A DNA stretch of 37,569 bases from Methylobacterium sp. E-065 (GTDB lineage Bacteria > Pseudomonadota > Alphaproteobacteria > Rhizobiales > Beijerinckiaceae). Below the pieces are notes generated by a model. It was not told the DNA's origin. It saw nothing but the letters and a program-made list of their open reading frames with translations, and did not search any database. Where the stretch lies: positions 1 through 37,569 of the forward strand of contig NZ_JAKSYD010000177.1 of the NCBI RefSeq assembly GCF_022829605.1, given 5' to 3'. This document shows positions 15,309 to 23,915 of this stretch, piece by piece. Every line of letters begins with the position of its first letter. Position 1 is the first letter of the stretch. The position numbers and the translations under genes were made by a program.

Positions 15309-16049
15309 TCACGGCCGCAGCGCCAATTCGGTGTCGGAGAGGGCGAGGCGAACCAGCTCGGTCATGGTCCGGCGCGCAGCCTCCGGGTCGCCCGCCACGA
15401 TCGCCTCGTACAGGGCGCGGTGATCGGGCATCGGGTCCCGGGGCATGCTCTGGCGGCGGTGCTTGAAGATCGTCGTCCATGTGACCGCCGCCGCGATGGA
15501 ACTCGACAGGGCGATCAGCGGCCCGTTGCGGGCGGCCTCCAGGATCGCGGTGTGGAAGGCCTGATCGGCGGCCCGGCCATCGTCCGTGCTGAGGCCGTGG
15601 CGGCCCATCTCCTCCAGGGAATGGCCCATCCGGGCGAGGTCGAGGCCCGAGCGCCGCTCGGCCGCGAGCGCCGCCGCGGCCGGCTCCACGATCATCCGCA
15701 GCTCGAACAGATCGCGGATGAACGTCTCGCTCGGCTCGGATTCGAAGGTCCAGGCCAGGATGTCCGGATCGAGTAGGTTCCAGCGGCTGCGCTGGCTCAC
15801 CCGCGTCCCGGTGCGCGGGCGGCTCTCCACGAGCCCCTTGGCGCTCAGGATCCGAATCGCCTCGCGATAGGCGGTTCTGGAAACCTTGAGTTGCTCCGAG
15901 AATTCGATCTCCCCGGGCAGCACGTCGCCCGGCGTGTAACGCCCACTCAGGATCGCCACCCCGAGATCGCGCGCCACCGAGCCGTGAATGCGACGCGAGC
16001 CTGACGCAAGCGGGAGCCTGATATCCTCGTGTCCGCGAACCTGTCTCAC
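15309..16049 (-). CDS. GntR-family regulator, FadR/FCD subfamily
   Basis: 246 residues from GTG 16049, which has GGAGG 6 bp upstream; the frame stays open much further upstream but without coding character. Residues about 20-85 are the winged helix (SVARDLGVAILSGRYTPGDV, LPGEIEFSEQLKVSRTAYRE, AKGLVESRPRTGTRV). The rest is an all-helical FCD effector domain with DLFELRMIVEPAAAALAA, an Asp/His metal-site pattern (DQAFHTAILEAARN) and PDHRALYEAIVAGDPEAA. Such proteins sense sugar acids or other carboxylates. It is divergent from the semialdehyde dehydrogenase and probably represses it and the pathway. Confidence 0.9.
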   Translation of the reverse strand: MRQVRGHEDIRLPLASGSRRIHGSVARDLGVAILSGRYTPGDVLPGEIEFSEQLKVSRTAYREAIRILSAKGLVESRPRTGTRVSQRSRWNLLDPDILAWTFESEPSETFIRDLFELRMIVEPAAAALAAERRSGLDLARMGHSLEEMGRHGLSTDDGRAADQAFHTAILEAARNGPLIALSSSIAAAVTWTTIFKHRRQSMPRDPMPDHRALYEAIVAGDPEAARRTMTELVRLALSDTELALRP

Positions 16050-16117
16050 CCACGACCTCCAGTCCGAGCCACGGGACGGGCCAGGATCTGAAGATCGTAC
16101 CCGGAAGTTGTAGGATC

Positions 16118-16179
16118 GCAAGCGCCAACACCCATAAGCGATATAGATGAGGCGCTTGCGGCTCAGATCGAAAAGATCT
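16118..16179. promoter_or_regulatory. Inverted repeats in the GntR/ALDH divergent promoter
   Basis: Two palindromic signals lie in the 141-bp gap: GCAAGCGCC (16118-16126) with GGCGCTTGC (16151-16159), 9-bp perfect arms 24 bp apart, and AGATC-GAAAA-GATCT (16165-16179) just before the ALDH start. Either could be the operator of the adjacent FadR-type regulator. No binding evidence exists here. Confidence 0.45.
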
Positions 16180-16190
16180 AACCTATTTGT

Positions 16191-17798
16191 ATGAGTAAAC
16201 AACCTGAAGGCAATGCGGCAATCCGCGGCACCGCCCTGATCGGCGAAGCGGACGTGACCACCCCGGAAACGTTCCGGGCCGTCGATGCGGCGACCGGCGC
16301 GGTCCTGGATCCGGTCTTCGCATCCGCGGGCGCCGGAGAGGTCGCGGCTGCCTGCGCGCTGGCGGAGGCCGCGTTCCCGAGCTTCTCGGAGACCGATCCC
16401 GGGACGCGGGCGGACTTCCTCGAAGCGGCCGCCGCGGCGATCGCCGATCTCGGCCCAGCCCTGATCGAGCGCGCGATGGCCGAGACCGGGCTGCCCCAGG
16501 CGCGCCTGGAGGGTGAGCGCGGCCGCACGATCGGGCAGCTGCGCCTGTTCGCGAACCTCGTCCGCTCGGGCGACTGGGTGGAGGCGACGATCGACCCGGC
16601 GCAGCACAAGCGCCAGCCGCTGCCCCGGCCGGACCTGCGCCGGCGCCACGTCGCCCTCGGGCCGGTGGCGGTGTTCGGGGCCTCGAACTTCCCGCTGGCC
16701 TTCTCGGTGGCGGGGGGCGACACGGCCTCGGCGCTCGCGGCGGGCTGCCCGGTGGTGGTGAAGGGTCACCCGGCCCATCCGGGGACCGGGGAGCTGGTCG
16801 CCCGGGCCCTGCGCTCCGCGGTGGCGGCGAGCGGCCTGCATGCGGGCGTGTTCTCCTACCTGCCGGGGCCGTCGAACGCGCTGGGCACCGCCCTGGTGGC
16901 GGATCCGCGGATCAAGGCCGTGGGCTTCACCGGCTCGCGCGGGGGCGGGCTGGCGCTGATGCGGGTGGCGGCCGGCCGGCCGGAGCCGATCCCGGTCTAT
17001 GCCGAGATGAGCGCAGTCAATCCCGTCCTGCTCCTGCCCGCAGCCCTGCGGGTCCGGGGCGCGGCCCTGGCCACGGGCTTCGTGCAGTCGCTCACCCTGG
17101 GGGCGGGGCAGTTCTGCACCAATCCGGGCCTGCTAATCGGGATCGCCGGCCCCGAGCTCGACGCGTTCGCGGAGGCCGCCGGTGCGGCGATCCGCGCGAG
17201 CGCGCCGCACACGATGCTGACGGCCGATATCCGCGCCCGGTTCGAGGGTGCCGTCGCCGCGATGGCCGAACGCCCGGGGGTGACGGTGGCCGCCCGCGGT
17301 GAGAAGGCGGGACCGGGGGGGGCACCCGCCGCGCTGCTGCGCACGGAGGCGCGCCACCTGCTGGCGGACCCGTCGCTGACCGAGGAGATGTTCGGCCCGG
17401 CGGGGATCCTGGTGGCGGCCGCCGACGCGGCGGAGATCGCCCGGGTGATCGAAGCCCTCGGGGGGCAGCTCACCGCGACGCTGCACCTCGACCCGGCGGA
17501 CGAGCCGCTGGCCGCGGAACTGGTGCCGCTGCTGGCGCGCAAGGCCGGGCGTGTCCTCGCCAATGGCTGGCCGACCGGCGTGGAGGTCTGCCACGCGATG
17601 GTGCATGGCGGCCCGTTCCCGGCAACCTCGGACGGCCGCACCACCTCGGTCGGCACCCTGGCGATCGAGCGGTTCCTGCGCCCGGTCTGCTACCAGGACC
17701 TGCCCGAGGCGCTGCTTCCACCATCCCTGCGCCCGGACAATCCCTGGCATCTCGCGCGCCGGATCGACGGCATCTTCGAACCGCAATCGGGCCACTGA
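16191..17798 (+). CDS. Aldehyde dehydrogenase (2,5-dioxovalerate / 2-oxoglutarate semialdehyde type)
   Basis: 535 residues. Catalytic Glu272 lies in YAEMSAVNP and catalytic Cys309 in GAGQFCTNPG. The cofactor and substrate motifs GPVAVFGASNFPLAFSVAGG, AAGCPVVVKGHPAHPGT and GFTGSRGGG match the NADP-preferring 2-oxoglutarate-semialdehyde dehydrogenases. The C-terminus (NGWPTGVEVCHAMVHGGPFP and ATSDGRTTSVG) is diagnostic for this branch. It oxidises 2,5-dioxovalerate to 2-oxoglutarate, the last step of the non-phosphorylating pentose route. ATG 16191 has no strong ribosome site. Divergent from GntR and 86 bp upstream of araD1. Confidence 0.9.
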   Translation: MSKQPEGNAAIRGTALIGEADVTTPETFRAVDAATGAVLDPVFASAGAGEVAAACALAEAAFPSFSETDPGTRADFLEAAAAAIADLGPALIERAMAETGLPQARLEGERGRTIGQLRLFANLVRSGDWVEATIDPAQHKRQPLPRPDLRRRHVALGPVAVFGASNFPLAFSVAGGDTASALAAGCPVVVKGHPAHPGTGELVARALRSAVAASGLHAGVFSYLPGPSNALGTALVADPRIKAVGFTGSRGGGLALMRVAAGRPEPIPVYAEMSAVNPVLLLPAALRVRGAALATGFVQSLTLGAGQFCTNPGLLIGIAGPELDAFAEAAGAAIRASAPHTMLTADIRARFEGAVAAMAERPGVTVAARGEKAGPGGAPAALLRTEARHLLADPSLTEEMFGPAGILVAAADAAEIARVIEALGGQLTATLHLDPADEPLAAELVPLLARKAGRVLANGWPTGVEVCHAMVHGGPFPATSDGRTTSVGTLAIERFLRPVCYQDLPEALLPPSLRPDNPWHLARRIDGIFEPQSGH

Positions 17799-17884
17799 CG
17801 GGCCGCGGCGCGGTCCGCCTCGGCCGCGCATCGGGACGGTCCGCAGAGGCCGCCGAAAAACGGACGCCCCGGGGGGGACTTTCG

Positions 17885-18872
17885 ATGGGACGATCACTCC
17901 TACAATTCGAGTCTGCGGATGGGCAGCGGGGCATCGCCCTGCTGGCGAACGGCGTGGCGCGGCCGGTGCTCGGTGTCCGGACCGTGCTGGAGCTGGCGCG
18001 GAAGGCCCTCGCGGCGGGGGACGATCTGGCCGCCACGGCGGAGCGGTCCGGGCTGTCCGAAGTCCTTGATCTGGCGTCCGTTCGGCTTCTGCCGCCGGTG
18101 GACCGCGCGGATCCCGCACACCTGCTGCTCAGCGGCACCGGGCTGACCCATCTCGGCTCGGCCGAGGGCCGCGACAAGATGCATCGCGCCGCCGCGGCCG
18201 ATCCGGCGCCGACCGACTCGATGCGGATGTTCCGGATGGGCGTCGAGGGCGGCAAGCCGGCGCCCGGCGCCCGGCGCGACCGGCGTACAGCCCGAATGGT
18301 TCTACAAGGGCGATGGCAGCGCCATCGTAGGGACCGGCGAGCCGCTGGTCTCCCCCGCCTTCGCGCTGGACGGCGGCGAGGAGCCGGAGATCGCCGGGAT
18401 CTACCTGATCGACGCCGACGGGACCCCGGTGCGCCTCGGCTTCGCCCTGGCCAACGAGTTCTCCGACCATGTGACCGAGCGCGGCAACTACCTGTGGCTC
18501 GCGCATTCGAAGCTCCGCCCGGCGGCGCTCGGTCCGGAACTCTGGCTCGGCGCGCTGCCGCCGGACGTGCGCGGCACCAGCCGCGTCCTGCGCGACGGCG
18601 CCGTGCTCTGGGAGAAGCCGTTCCTCTCCGGGGAGGCGAACATGTCCCACAGCATCGCCAACCTGGAGCGGCACCACTTCAAGTACGCGCTGTTCCGCCG
18701 GCCCGGCGACGTGCACGTGCATTTCTTCGGGACCGCCACCCTGTCGTTCAGCGACGGGATCGCGACCCGGCCGGGCGACGTGTTCGAGATCGCGGCAGCG
18801 CCGTTCACGCTCCCCCTGCGCAATCCCCTGGCGGTCGCCCCGGCCGCCGACATCCCCATGCGTGTGCTGTGA
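17885..18872 (+). pseudogene. AraD1/GguC-family 2-keto-3-deoxy-L-arabonate dehydratase, frameshifted
   Basis: The first 125 codons (GRSLLQFESADGQRGIALLA to MRMFRMGVEGGKPAPGA) are a normal N-terminus of the AraD1/GguC branch of the fumarylacetoacetase fold. The frame is then lost at 18260-18273, where GCGCCCG stands twice in tandem; removing one copy restores an uninterrupted 326-residue protein through GVQPEWFYKGDG, LGFALANEFSDHVTERGNYL and HVHFFGTATLSF to the TGA at 18872. Members dehydrate 2-keto-3-deoxy-L-arabonate to 2,5-dioxovalerate. As written, the enzyme would lose its active-site half. Either a real, possibly reversible, slippage mutation or an assembly error. The 3' part ends 1 bp before the next start. 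Confidence 0.88.
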
Positions 18873-18873
18873 G

Positions 18874-19800
18874 ATGACGAATCCGATCCGCATCGGGCTG
18901 GTGGGCGTCGGCAAGATCGCCCGGGACCAGCATCTGCCGGTGATCGGCGCCGCGCCGGATTACACGCTGGTGGCAGTGGCGAGCCGCCACGGCGAATACG
19001 CGGGCGTGCCCAATTACCGGACGCTGGCCGAGATGCTGGCGGGGCAGGGCGACCTCCAGGCCGTCGCCCTGTGCCAGCCGCCGCAGGCGCGGTTCGAGGC
19101 CGCCCTGGCGGCGATCGAGGCGGGGCTGCACGTCTTCCTGGAAAAGCCACCGGGGGCGACCCTGGCCGAGGTCGGGCTCCTCGCCGAGGCCGCGCGCCGG
19201 CGGGGGGTGAGCCTGTTCGCGAGCTGGCATTCGCGGTTCGCGCCCGGGGTCGAGCCCGCGCGCAACTGGCTGGCGACGCGCCGGATCCGGTCGGTGTCGA
19301 TCGCCTGGATGGAGGACGTGCGGCACTGGCATCCGGGCCAGGACTGGATCTGGGACGCCGGCGGGATGGGCGTGTTCGATCCGGGGATCAACGCCCTGTC
19401 GATCGCCACCCACATCCTGCCGCCGTTCTTCCTCACCGGCGCGATCCTTGAGGTTCCCGAGAACCGGCAGGCGCCGATCGCCGCCGACCTGCGCTTCACC
19501 GACGCCGCCGGCACCCCGATCCACGCCACGTTCGACTGGCGCCAGACCGGTCCGCAGACCTGGGACATCCGCGTCGAGACCGAGGACGGCACCCTGGTCC
19601 TGTTGCGGGGCGGCGCGGCCCTGACCCTCGACGGTCGCGACCAGGCGCTGCCGCCCGAGGCCGAGTATCGCGGCCTCTACGACCGATTCGCCGCCCTGAT
19701 CCGCTCCGGCGCCAGCGACGTCGACCTCAATCCACTGATCCACGCCGCCGACGCTTTTCTGCGCGGCGAGCGCCGCAGCGTGGAGACCTTCACGGACTGA
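18874..19800 (+). CDS. Gfo/Idh/MocA-family sugar 1-dehydrogenase (L-arabinose / D-galactose type)
   Basis: 308 residues from ATG 18874, directly after the araD1 stop. N-terminal Rossmann motif GLVGVGKIARDQHLPVIG (residues 7-24), then LEKPPGATLAEVGLLAEA with the catalytic Lys of the EKP motif, and SWHSRFAPGVEPARNWL. The C-terminal sheet includes WDAGGMGVFDPGINALSIAT, a pattern I associate with the D-galactose and L-arabinose 1-dehydrogenases of Azospirillum and Pseudomonas. It would oxidise the sugar to its lactone, the first cytoplasmic step, feeding the SMP-30 lactonase. Which sugar is preferred cannot be read off. Confidence 0.87.
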   Translation: MTNPIRIGLVGVGKIARDQHLPVIGAAPDYTLVAVASRHGEYAGVPNYRTLAEMLAGQGDLQAVALCQPPQARFEAALAAIEAGLHVFLEKPPGATLAEVGLLAEAARRRGVSLFASWHSRFAPGVEPARNWLATRRIRSVSIAWMEDVRHWHPGQDWIWDAGGMGVFDPGINALSIATHILPPFFLTGAILEVPENRQAPIAADLRFTDAAGTPIHATFDWRQTGPQTWDIRVETEDGTLVLLRGGAALTLDGRDQALPPEAEYRGLYDRFAALIRSGASDVDLNPLIHAADAFLRGERRSVETFTD

Positions 19801-19870
19801 CCGGGGAGGGCCCCTGCGGGACACGAACGCGACAGAGCCCAGAAGGCCGCGCGGTTAAGGGGGAGTCATT

Positions 19871-21403
19871 ATGGTAAGGAAGCAGACACGGTGGGCAGCG
19901 TTCGCGCTGTGCGCCGCAACGATGACGGCTGGCGTCAGCGCGGCCGAGGCCCAGGTCGCGGCCACGGCGCCGGACGGGGGGCCGACCCTGGTCAATCCGG
20001 GCCCGAAGGCCAGCCCGGCGCGCAAGGCGCAGTACCGGGCGAACCGCGCCCGGCGGCGGGTGATCCGTGAGGGTCGGAGCTTCGCGGGCGCGAGCAGCGC
20101 GGCAGCCTCGAGCATCGCGCAGGGCGCCACCGCGGCCCCACCGTCGCTGCCGCCCGGCACCGTCGACCTCGGGCACGGGGTCACCGCGATCCTGAACTAC
20201 ACGGGCGAGTTCGCCACCAACCCGTCCGGCGGCCGGCGCCAGGGCTCGGACTATGCCGGCCAGGTGTTCTTCGGCCTCGACGCCGATCTCGGCCGCCTCG
20301 CCGGGGTCGAGGGCGGCTCGGTGCATGCCATCGTGACCGAGCGCCACGGGCGCAGCATATCGAACGACTTCATCGGCAACACCACCAGCGTGCAGGAGAT
20401 CCAGGGCGGCGGCCAGACCGCGCATCTCACCGCCCTGTCGTACGAGCAGAAGCTGTTCGACAACCGCCTCGACATCGAGTTCGGCCGCGTCCTGGCCAAC
20501 CCGAACTTCCTGGCCTCGCCGTTCTACTGCAACTTCCAGAACAACGGCATCTGCGGCGCGCCGAAGGGCGCGTTCAAGATGACGAACATCACGTGGTGGC
20601 CGATCGCCACCTGGGGTGCTCACGCCAAGGCCTGGGTCACCGACAAGGTGTTCGTGCATGCCGGCGTCTACGAGGTGAATCCACGCGATCAGCAGGACAA
20701 CCAGAACGGGATCGACTGGTCGACCCGCGGCGCCACCGGCGTCGTGGTGCCGGTGGAGGTCGGCTACTCGACCAATTTCGGCAACGACCCGCTGCCGCGC
20801 AACTACGGCCTCGGCGCGATCATCGACCAGTCGGACTACAAGGATCCGGTTCAGGACGTCCGCCGGGGCTCGTACCTGCTCAGCGGCCTCGATCCGCTGA
20901 CCCGGTTCGGCCGGTCGGCGATCTACGCCCGGTTCGACCAGATGGTCTGGCGTCCGGATCCGACCGGCGTCCAGGGCCTGACCCTGTTCGGGGCCTTCCT
21001 CGCCGGGACCGGCGGGCGGCAGTTCGAGGATTACTTCCTGAACGGCGGCGCCGTCCTCACCGGCACCTTCGCGGGCCGGCCCTACGACACGATCGGCTTC
21101 GGCTTCTCGTGGGAGCACTTCTCGCCGCTGGGTACCGCCAATCTCAGGGCGGCCCGCGCCAAGGTCGGCCTGGGCTACGGCGGTGTCTCCTCGTCGCAGA
21201 CCATCCTGGAGGTGAACTACGGCATCCAGCTGACCCCGGCGATCCGCCTGATGCCGAACCTGCAATACGTCATCACCCCGCAGCTGCAGGAGCGCTACTT
21301 CGCTCAGCCCAAGCGCGTCCCCGATGCCTTCGTGGTCGGCGCGAAGATCTCGGTGGACCTGTTCACCCTGGCGGGCTTCGCCAAGGGCCCCGGCAGCCTC
21401 TGA
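19871..21403 (+). CDS. oprB: OprB-family carbohydrate-selective porin
   Basis: 510 residues with a signal peptide of about 28 residues (RWAAFALCAATMTAGVSAAE). The mature part is rich in alternating beta strands, with the OprB patterns RLDIEFGRVLANPNFLASPF, YCNFQNNGICG, a strand ATWGAHAKAWVTDKVFVHAG, YEVNPRDQ and the C-terminal IQLTPAIRLMPNLQYVI. A conserved Cys pair (FYCNF...GICG) is kept. It would sit in the outer membrane as a 16-strand barrel and admit sugars for the catabolic genes upstream. GGGGGAG lies 6 bp before ATG 19871. It ends the cluster and is followed by strong hairpins. Confidence 0.9.
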   Translation: MVRKQTRWAAFALCAATMTAGVSAAEAQVAATAPDGGPTLVNPGPKASPARKAQYRANRARRRVIREGRSFAGASSAAASSIAQGATAAPPSLPPGTVDLGHGVTAILNYTGEFATNPSGGRRQGSDYAGQVFFGLDADLGRLAGVEGGSVHAIVTERHGRSISNDFIGNTTSVQEIQGGGQTAHLTALSYEQKLFDNRLDIEFGRVLANPNFLASPFYCNFQNNGICGAPKGAFKMTNITWWPIATWGAHAKAWVTDKVFVHAGVYEVNPRDQQDNQNGIDWSTRGATGVVVPVEVGYSTNFGNDPLPRNYGLGAIIDQSDYKDPVQDVRRGSYLLSGLDPLTRFGRSAIYARFDQMVWRPDPTGVQGLTLFGAFLAGTGGRQFEDYFLNGGAVLTGTFAGRPYDTIGFGFSWEHFSPLGTANLRAARAKVGLGYGGVSSSQTILEVNYGIQLTPAIRLMPNLQYVITPQLQERYFAQPKRVPDAFVVGAKISVDLFTLAGFAKGPGSL

Positions 21404-21413
21404 GGCACCGCCC

Positions 21414-21491
21414 CCGCGGGCCGGCCCCGGCCGGCCCGCGGATCAGCGAACGACACGGCCGCGCGGGTCCTCCGCGCGGCCGTTCTCGTTT
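21414..21491 (+). terminator. Double hairpin terminator after oprB
   Basis: A 13-bp perfect inverted repeat (21414-21426 with 21429-21441) is followed by CGGCCGCGCGG-GTCCT-CCGCGCGGCCG (21456-21482) and then TTCTCGTTT. The second is a classical Rho-independent terminator on the plus strand. Confidence 0.8.
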
Positions 21492-21585
21492 CCAGTCGGC
21501 TGGAGCCGTGCACGAAAAAGGGCCAGCCGCGATGGCTGACCCCGATCGTCCGACCTCCGCTGCGACGCGGAGGGTTCCGCAGGCC

Positions 21586-21786
21586 TCACTCGGCCGCGGT
21601 CATCTCGGCGGTGAAGTGGCCGCACCAGTCGTTCGTGGACACCACCGGCCACAGGCCCTTGGACTCCGGCTCCGGCTGGCTAACCGGCGGATTGAACCGG
21701 CACAGGCCGGCATCGGCCTGGGGTGCCGGGCCGTTGCCGGTGTGCTCGTCGAAGAACTTGCAGCTCTCGCAATGGGCGTTGGCCAT
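21586..21786 (-). CDS. Small four-Cys protein, 66 residues
   Basis: Starts MANAHCESCKFFDEHTGNG; cysteines are arranged C-x2-C (residues 6 and 9), then Cys in AGLCRFNPP and Cys in TNDWCGHFTAEM. The spacing suits a zinc ribbon or iron-sulfur knuckle. No signal peptide or membrane segment. Similar small proteins occur in Methylobacterium, but no function is known to me. A promoter is visible upstream, so it is transcribed alone, against the ssu operon. Confidence 0.72.
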   Translation of the reverse strand: MANAHCESCKFFDEHTGNGPAPQADAGLCRFNPPVSQPEPESKGLWPVVSTNDWCGHFTAEMTAAE

Positions 21787-21832
21787 GTTCCGTATCTCCC
21801 GATGAGGATCGGCTCCGCGCCGCTCTGTTGCG

Positions 21833-21861
21833 AATTAGAACAACTATAATCTGGAAGTCAA
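21833..21861 (-). promoter_or_regulatory. Candidate promoter of the four-Cys protein
   Basis: On the minus strand TTGACT (21861-21856) and CTAATT (21838-21833) are 17 bp apart in an AT-rich patch, 46 bp before the ATG. A reasonable sigma-70-type match. Confidence 0.5.
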
Positions 21862-22360
21862 GGGTGAGGACCAGATCCGGGCCCCTGGCCGTCGGTCGGA
21901 ATGGTCTGGCGCGCGGAGTCTGACGCGACGGGTCTGGGGCTCGACGGGCCGGCCGATCCGGCGGTGGGGCCAGCCCGATTCCGGCGTGGCCGGGCGCCCG
22001 GCGCGGACGGCGCGCATCCAAACGAGAACCTTCTCCGTGGGCCGCCTCGGACGATAAAATCGAACTCCTCTCCCGGCGATCGGTAGATCTGACCGGCGCC
22101 CAGGGTCCTGACCGGGTGTCATCGCCCGATCCACCGCGAAAAACTCCGGTCGATCGCGAGATAGAATTTCACCACCGCGCCCGGATTACAGGGAGAATGT
22201 TTTTCTCCACCCGATGAATAGGGAAAAGCGTTTCATTGACCTGCGACAGGCCGGCCATCAATTCTAGCGCTCCGTCCGGATGCCCGGCGGCGGCGCCGTC
22301 GCGTCCCGACCGGACCGTCGCACCGGCCCGCCCGAGGGCACCTGAGCAAGGCACCAGAGC
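21862..22360. promoter_or_regulatory. Leader region of the alkanesulfonate operon
   Basis: About 500 bp without a credible gene. GGAGAA-TGTT-TTCTCC at 22193-22208 is a small perfect palindrome that could bind a regulator. TTGACC at 22236-22241 with AATTCT at 22260-22265 (18-bp spacing) is a weak promoter candidate for msuE. No CysB/Cbl-type regulator gene is nearby to compare with. Confidence 0.35.
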
Positions 22361-22933
22361 ATGACACGACCGAGACTCGTCGGGCTGAGCGCGAACGTGC
22401 AGCGGCCGTCCAAGACCCGCGCGCTGGTCGATGCGGTGCTGGGCGAGGCCAGCGCACAGGCCGACCTCGACGTCCGTATCCTGGACTTCGTCGATGCCGG
22501 CCCCGGCCTGGGGGCGGCCTGGACCCGCGATCAGCTTCCGCCGGCCGCCCGGTCGGTGCTCGATGCGATCGAGGCGGCGGACGGCCTCGTCGTTGGCTCG
22601 CCGGTCTACAAGGGCGCCTATACCGGCCTGTTCAAGCACCTGTTCGACCTCGTCGATCCGGGGGCGCTGGCCGGCAAGCCGGTGGCCATCGTGGCCACGG
22701 GCGGCGGCGCGCGCCACGCCCTCGTGGTCGAGCACGCCTTCCGGCCGCTGTTCGGCTTCTTCGGCGCGCTCCAGATCCCCACCGCGGTCTACGCCTCGGA
22801 CGCGGATTTCCACGCGGGCCTGCTCACCGAGGCCGGAGTGCAGGCCCGGGCGGCGGAAGCCGGCGCCCAGCTCGCCGCGCTCCTCGTCCACCGGAACGCG
22901 ACGGCCCCGCTCACCCTCGCGGCCGCCGAGTGA
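22361..22933 (+). CDS. msuE: NAD(P)H-dependent FMN reductase of sulfonate desulfonation
   Basis: 190 residues, flavodoxin-like. VGLSANVQRPSKTRALVDAV is the phosphate-binding loop and GLVVGSPVYKGAYTGLFKHL the FMN motif (GSPVYKG) of the SsuE/MsuE family. The stretch VVEHAFRPLFGFFGA has His where E. coli SsuE has its pi-helix Tyr, which is the MsuE state. The enzyme supplies reduced FMN to the monooxygenase encoded last in this operon. The downstream SsuA-type gene starts 8 bp later. Confidence 0.88.
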   Translation: MTRPRLVGLSANVQRPSKTRALVDAVLGEASAQADLDVRILDFVDAGPGLGAAWTRDQLPPAARSVLDAIEAADGLVVGSPVYKGAYTGLFKHLFDLVDPGALAGKPVAIVATGGGARHALVVEHAFRPLFGFFGALQIPTAVYASDADFHAGLLTEAGVQARAAEAGAQLAALLVHRNATAPLTLAAAE

Positions 22934-22941
22934 GGTCTGCG

Positions 22942-23910
22942 ATGCTCGACCGCCGCACTCTGCTCACCGGCTTGATGGCTCTTCCGGCGGCCCTTCCGGT
23001 GGGCTTCGCAGCCCGGAGCGCCCGCGCGGCCGAGCCGGGCGTGCTCCGGATCGGCTACCAGAAGAACGGCATCCTGGTGGTCGCCAAGCAGCAGGGCATC
23101 ATCGAGCGCCGTTTGGCGCCCCTCGGCCACACGGTGCGCTGGGTCGAGTTCTCGTTCGGTCCGCCGCTGCTCGAGGCCCTGTCGCTGGACGGGATCGATT
23201 TCGGGCAGACCGGCGATGCGCCGCCGATCTTCGCGCAGGCCGCGCGGTCCAACCTCGTCTACGCGGCCGCCCAGGAATCCGGCAGCTCCGGCATCGGGAT
23301 CCTGCTGCCGAAGGGCTCGGGCATCCGCGGCCTCGCCGATCTCAAGGGCAAGCGCGTCGCCTTCGCCAAGGCGTCGAGCGCCCACAACCTGACCATCGCG
23401 GCCCTGGAGAAGGCCGGGTTGACCTATGCCGACATCGAGCCTGTGACCCTGGCCCCCGCGGACGCGGCGGCGGCCTTCGCCCGGGGCAGCATCGACGCCT
23501 GGACGATCTGGGACCCGTATTTCGCCATCGCCGAGGCGGGGGAGGGGGTGCGCGTGCTGACCCGCGCCGCCGACATCGCCCTGCAGAACAACTTCTTCCT
23601 GGCGAGCCGGCCCTTCGCCGAGAGCCGTGGGCCCGTGCTCGCCGCCACCATCGACGCCCTCGCCGAGGTGGCGACCTGGTGCACGCAGAATCGCGGCGCC
23701 GTCGCTGAGCTCCTGTCGCAGGGCACCGGCGTGCCGCTCGCCGCGACCCGCCGGGCGGTGGACCGGACCGACTACATGATCGGGCCGATGACCGAGCGCG
23801 TGATCGCCGCGCAGCAGCAGGTGGCCGACCGCTTCCATGCCCTGAAGCTGATCCCGAAACCGATCCGGATCGCCGACGCGGTCTGGGCCGCCCCCGCCCG
23901 CAACGGCTGA
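22942..23910 (+). CDS. ssuA: Aliphatic sulfonate ABC substrate-binding protein, copy 1
   Basis: 322 residues from ATG 22942; a GTG 12 bp upstream is also in frame. The leader (MLDRRTLLTGLMALPAALPV) has a twin Arg and a hydrophobic core ending at ARAAEPG, so export to the periplasm, perhaps by Tat. The mature protein begins LRIGYQKNGILVVAKQQG and has FGPPLLEALSLDGIDFGQTG, KGKRVAFAKASSAHNL and GSIDAWTIWDPYFA, the SsuA signature order. It captures alkanesulfonates for SsuBC. Confidence 0.9.
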   Translation: MLDRRTLLTGLMALPAALPVGFAARSARAAEPGVLRIGYQKNGILVVAKQQGIIERRLAPLGHTVRWVEFSFGPPLLEALSLDGIDFGQTGDAPPIFAQAARSNLVYAAAQESGSSGIGILLPKGSGIRGLADLKGKRVAFAKASSAHNLTIAALEKAGLTYADIEPVTLAPADAAAAFARGSIDAWTIWDPYFAIAEAGEGVRVLTRAADIALQNNFFLASRPFAESRGPVLAATIDALAEVATWCTQNRGAVAELLSQGTGVPLAATRRAVDRTDYMIGPMTERVIAAQQQVADRFHALKLIPKPIRIADAVWAAPARNG

Positions 23911-23915
23911 GATCC

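Noticed and set aside
16050..16841. N-terminal extension of the GntR frame far into the ALDH gene
   Set aside because: The GTG at 16049 with GGAGG fits the family; the upstream part is antisense to ALDH.
21845..21850. TATAAT on the plus strand as a promoter for the sulfonate operon
   Set aside because: No fitting -35 sequence at 16-18 bp upstream and the start is over 500 bp away; the site overlaps the minus-strand promoter spacer.
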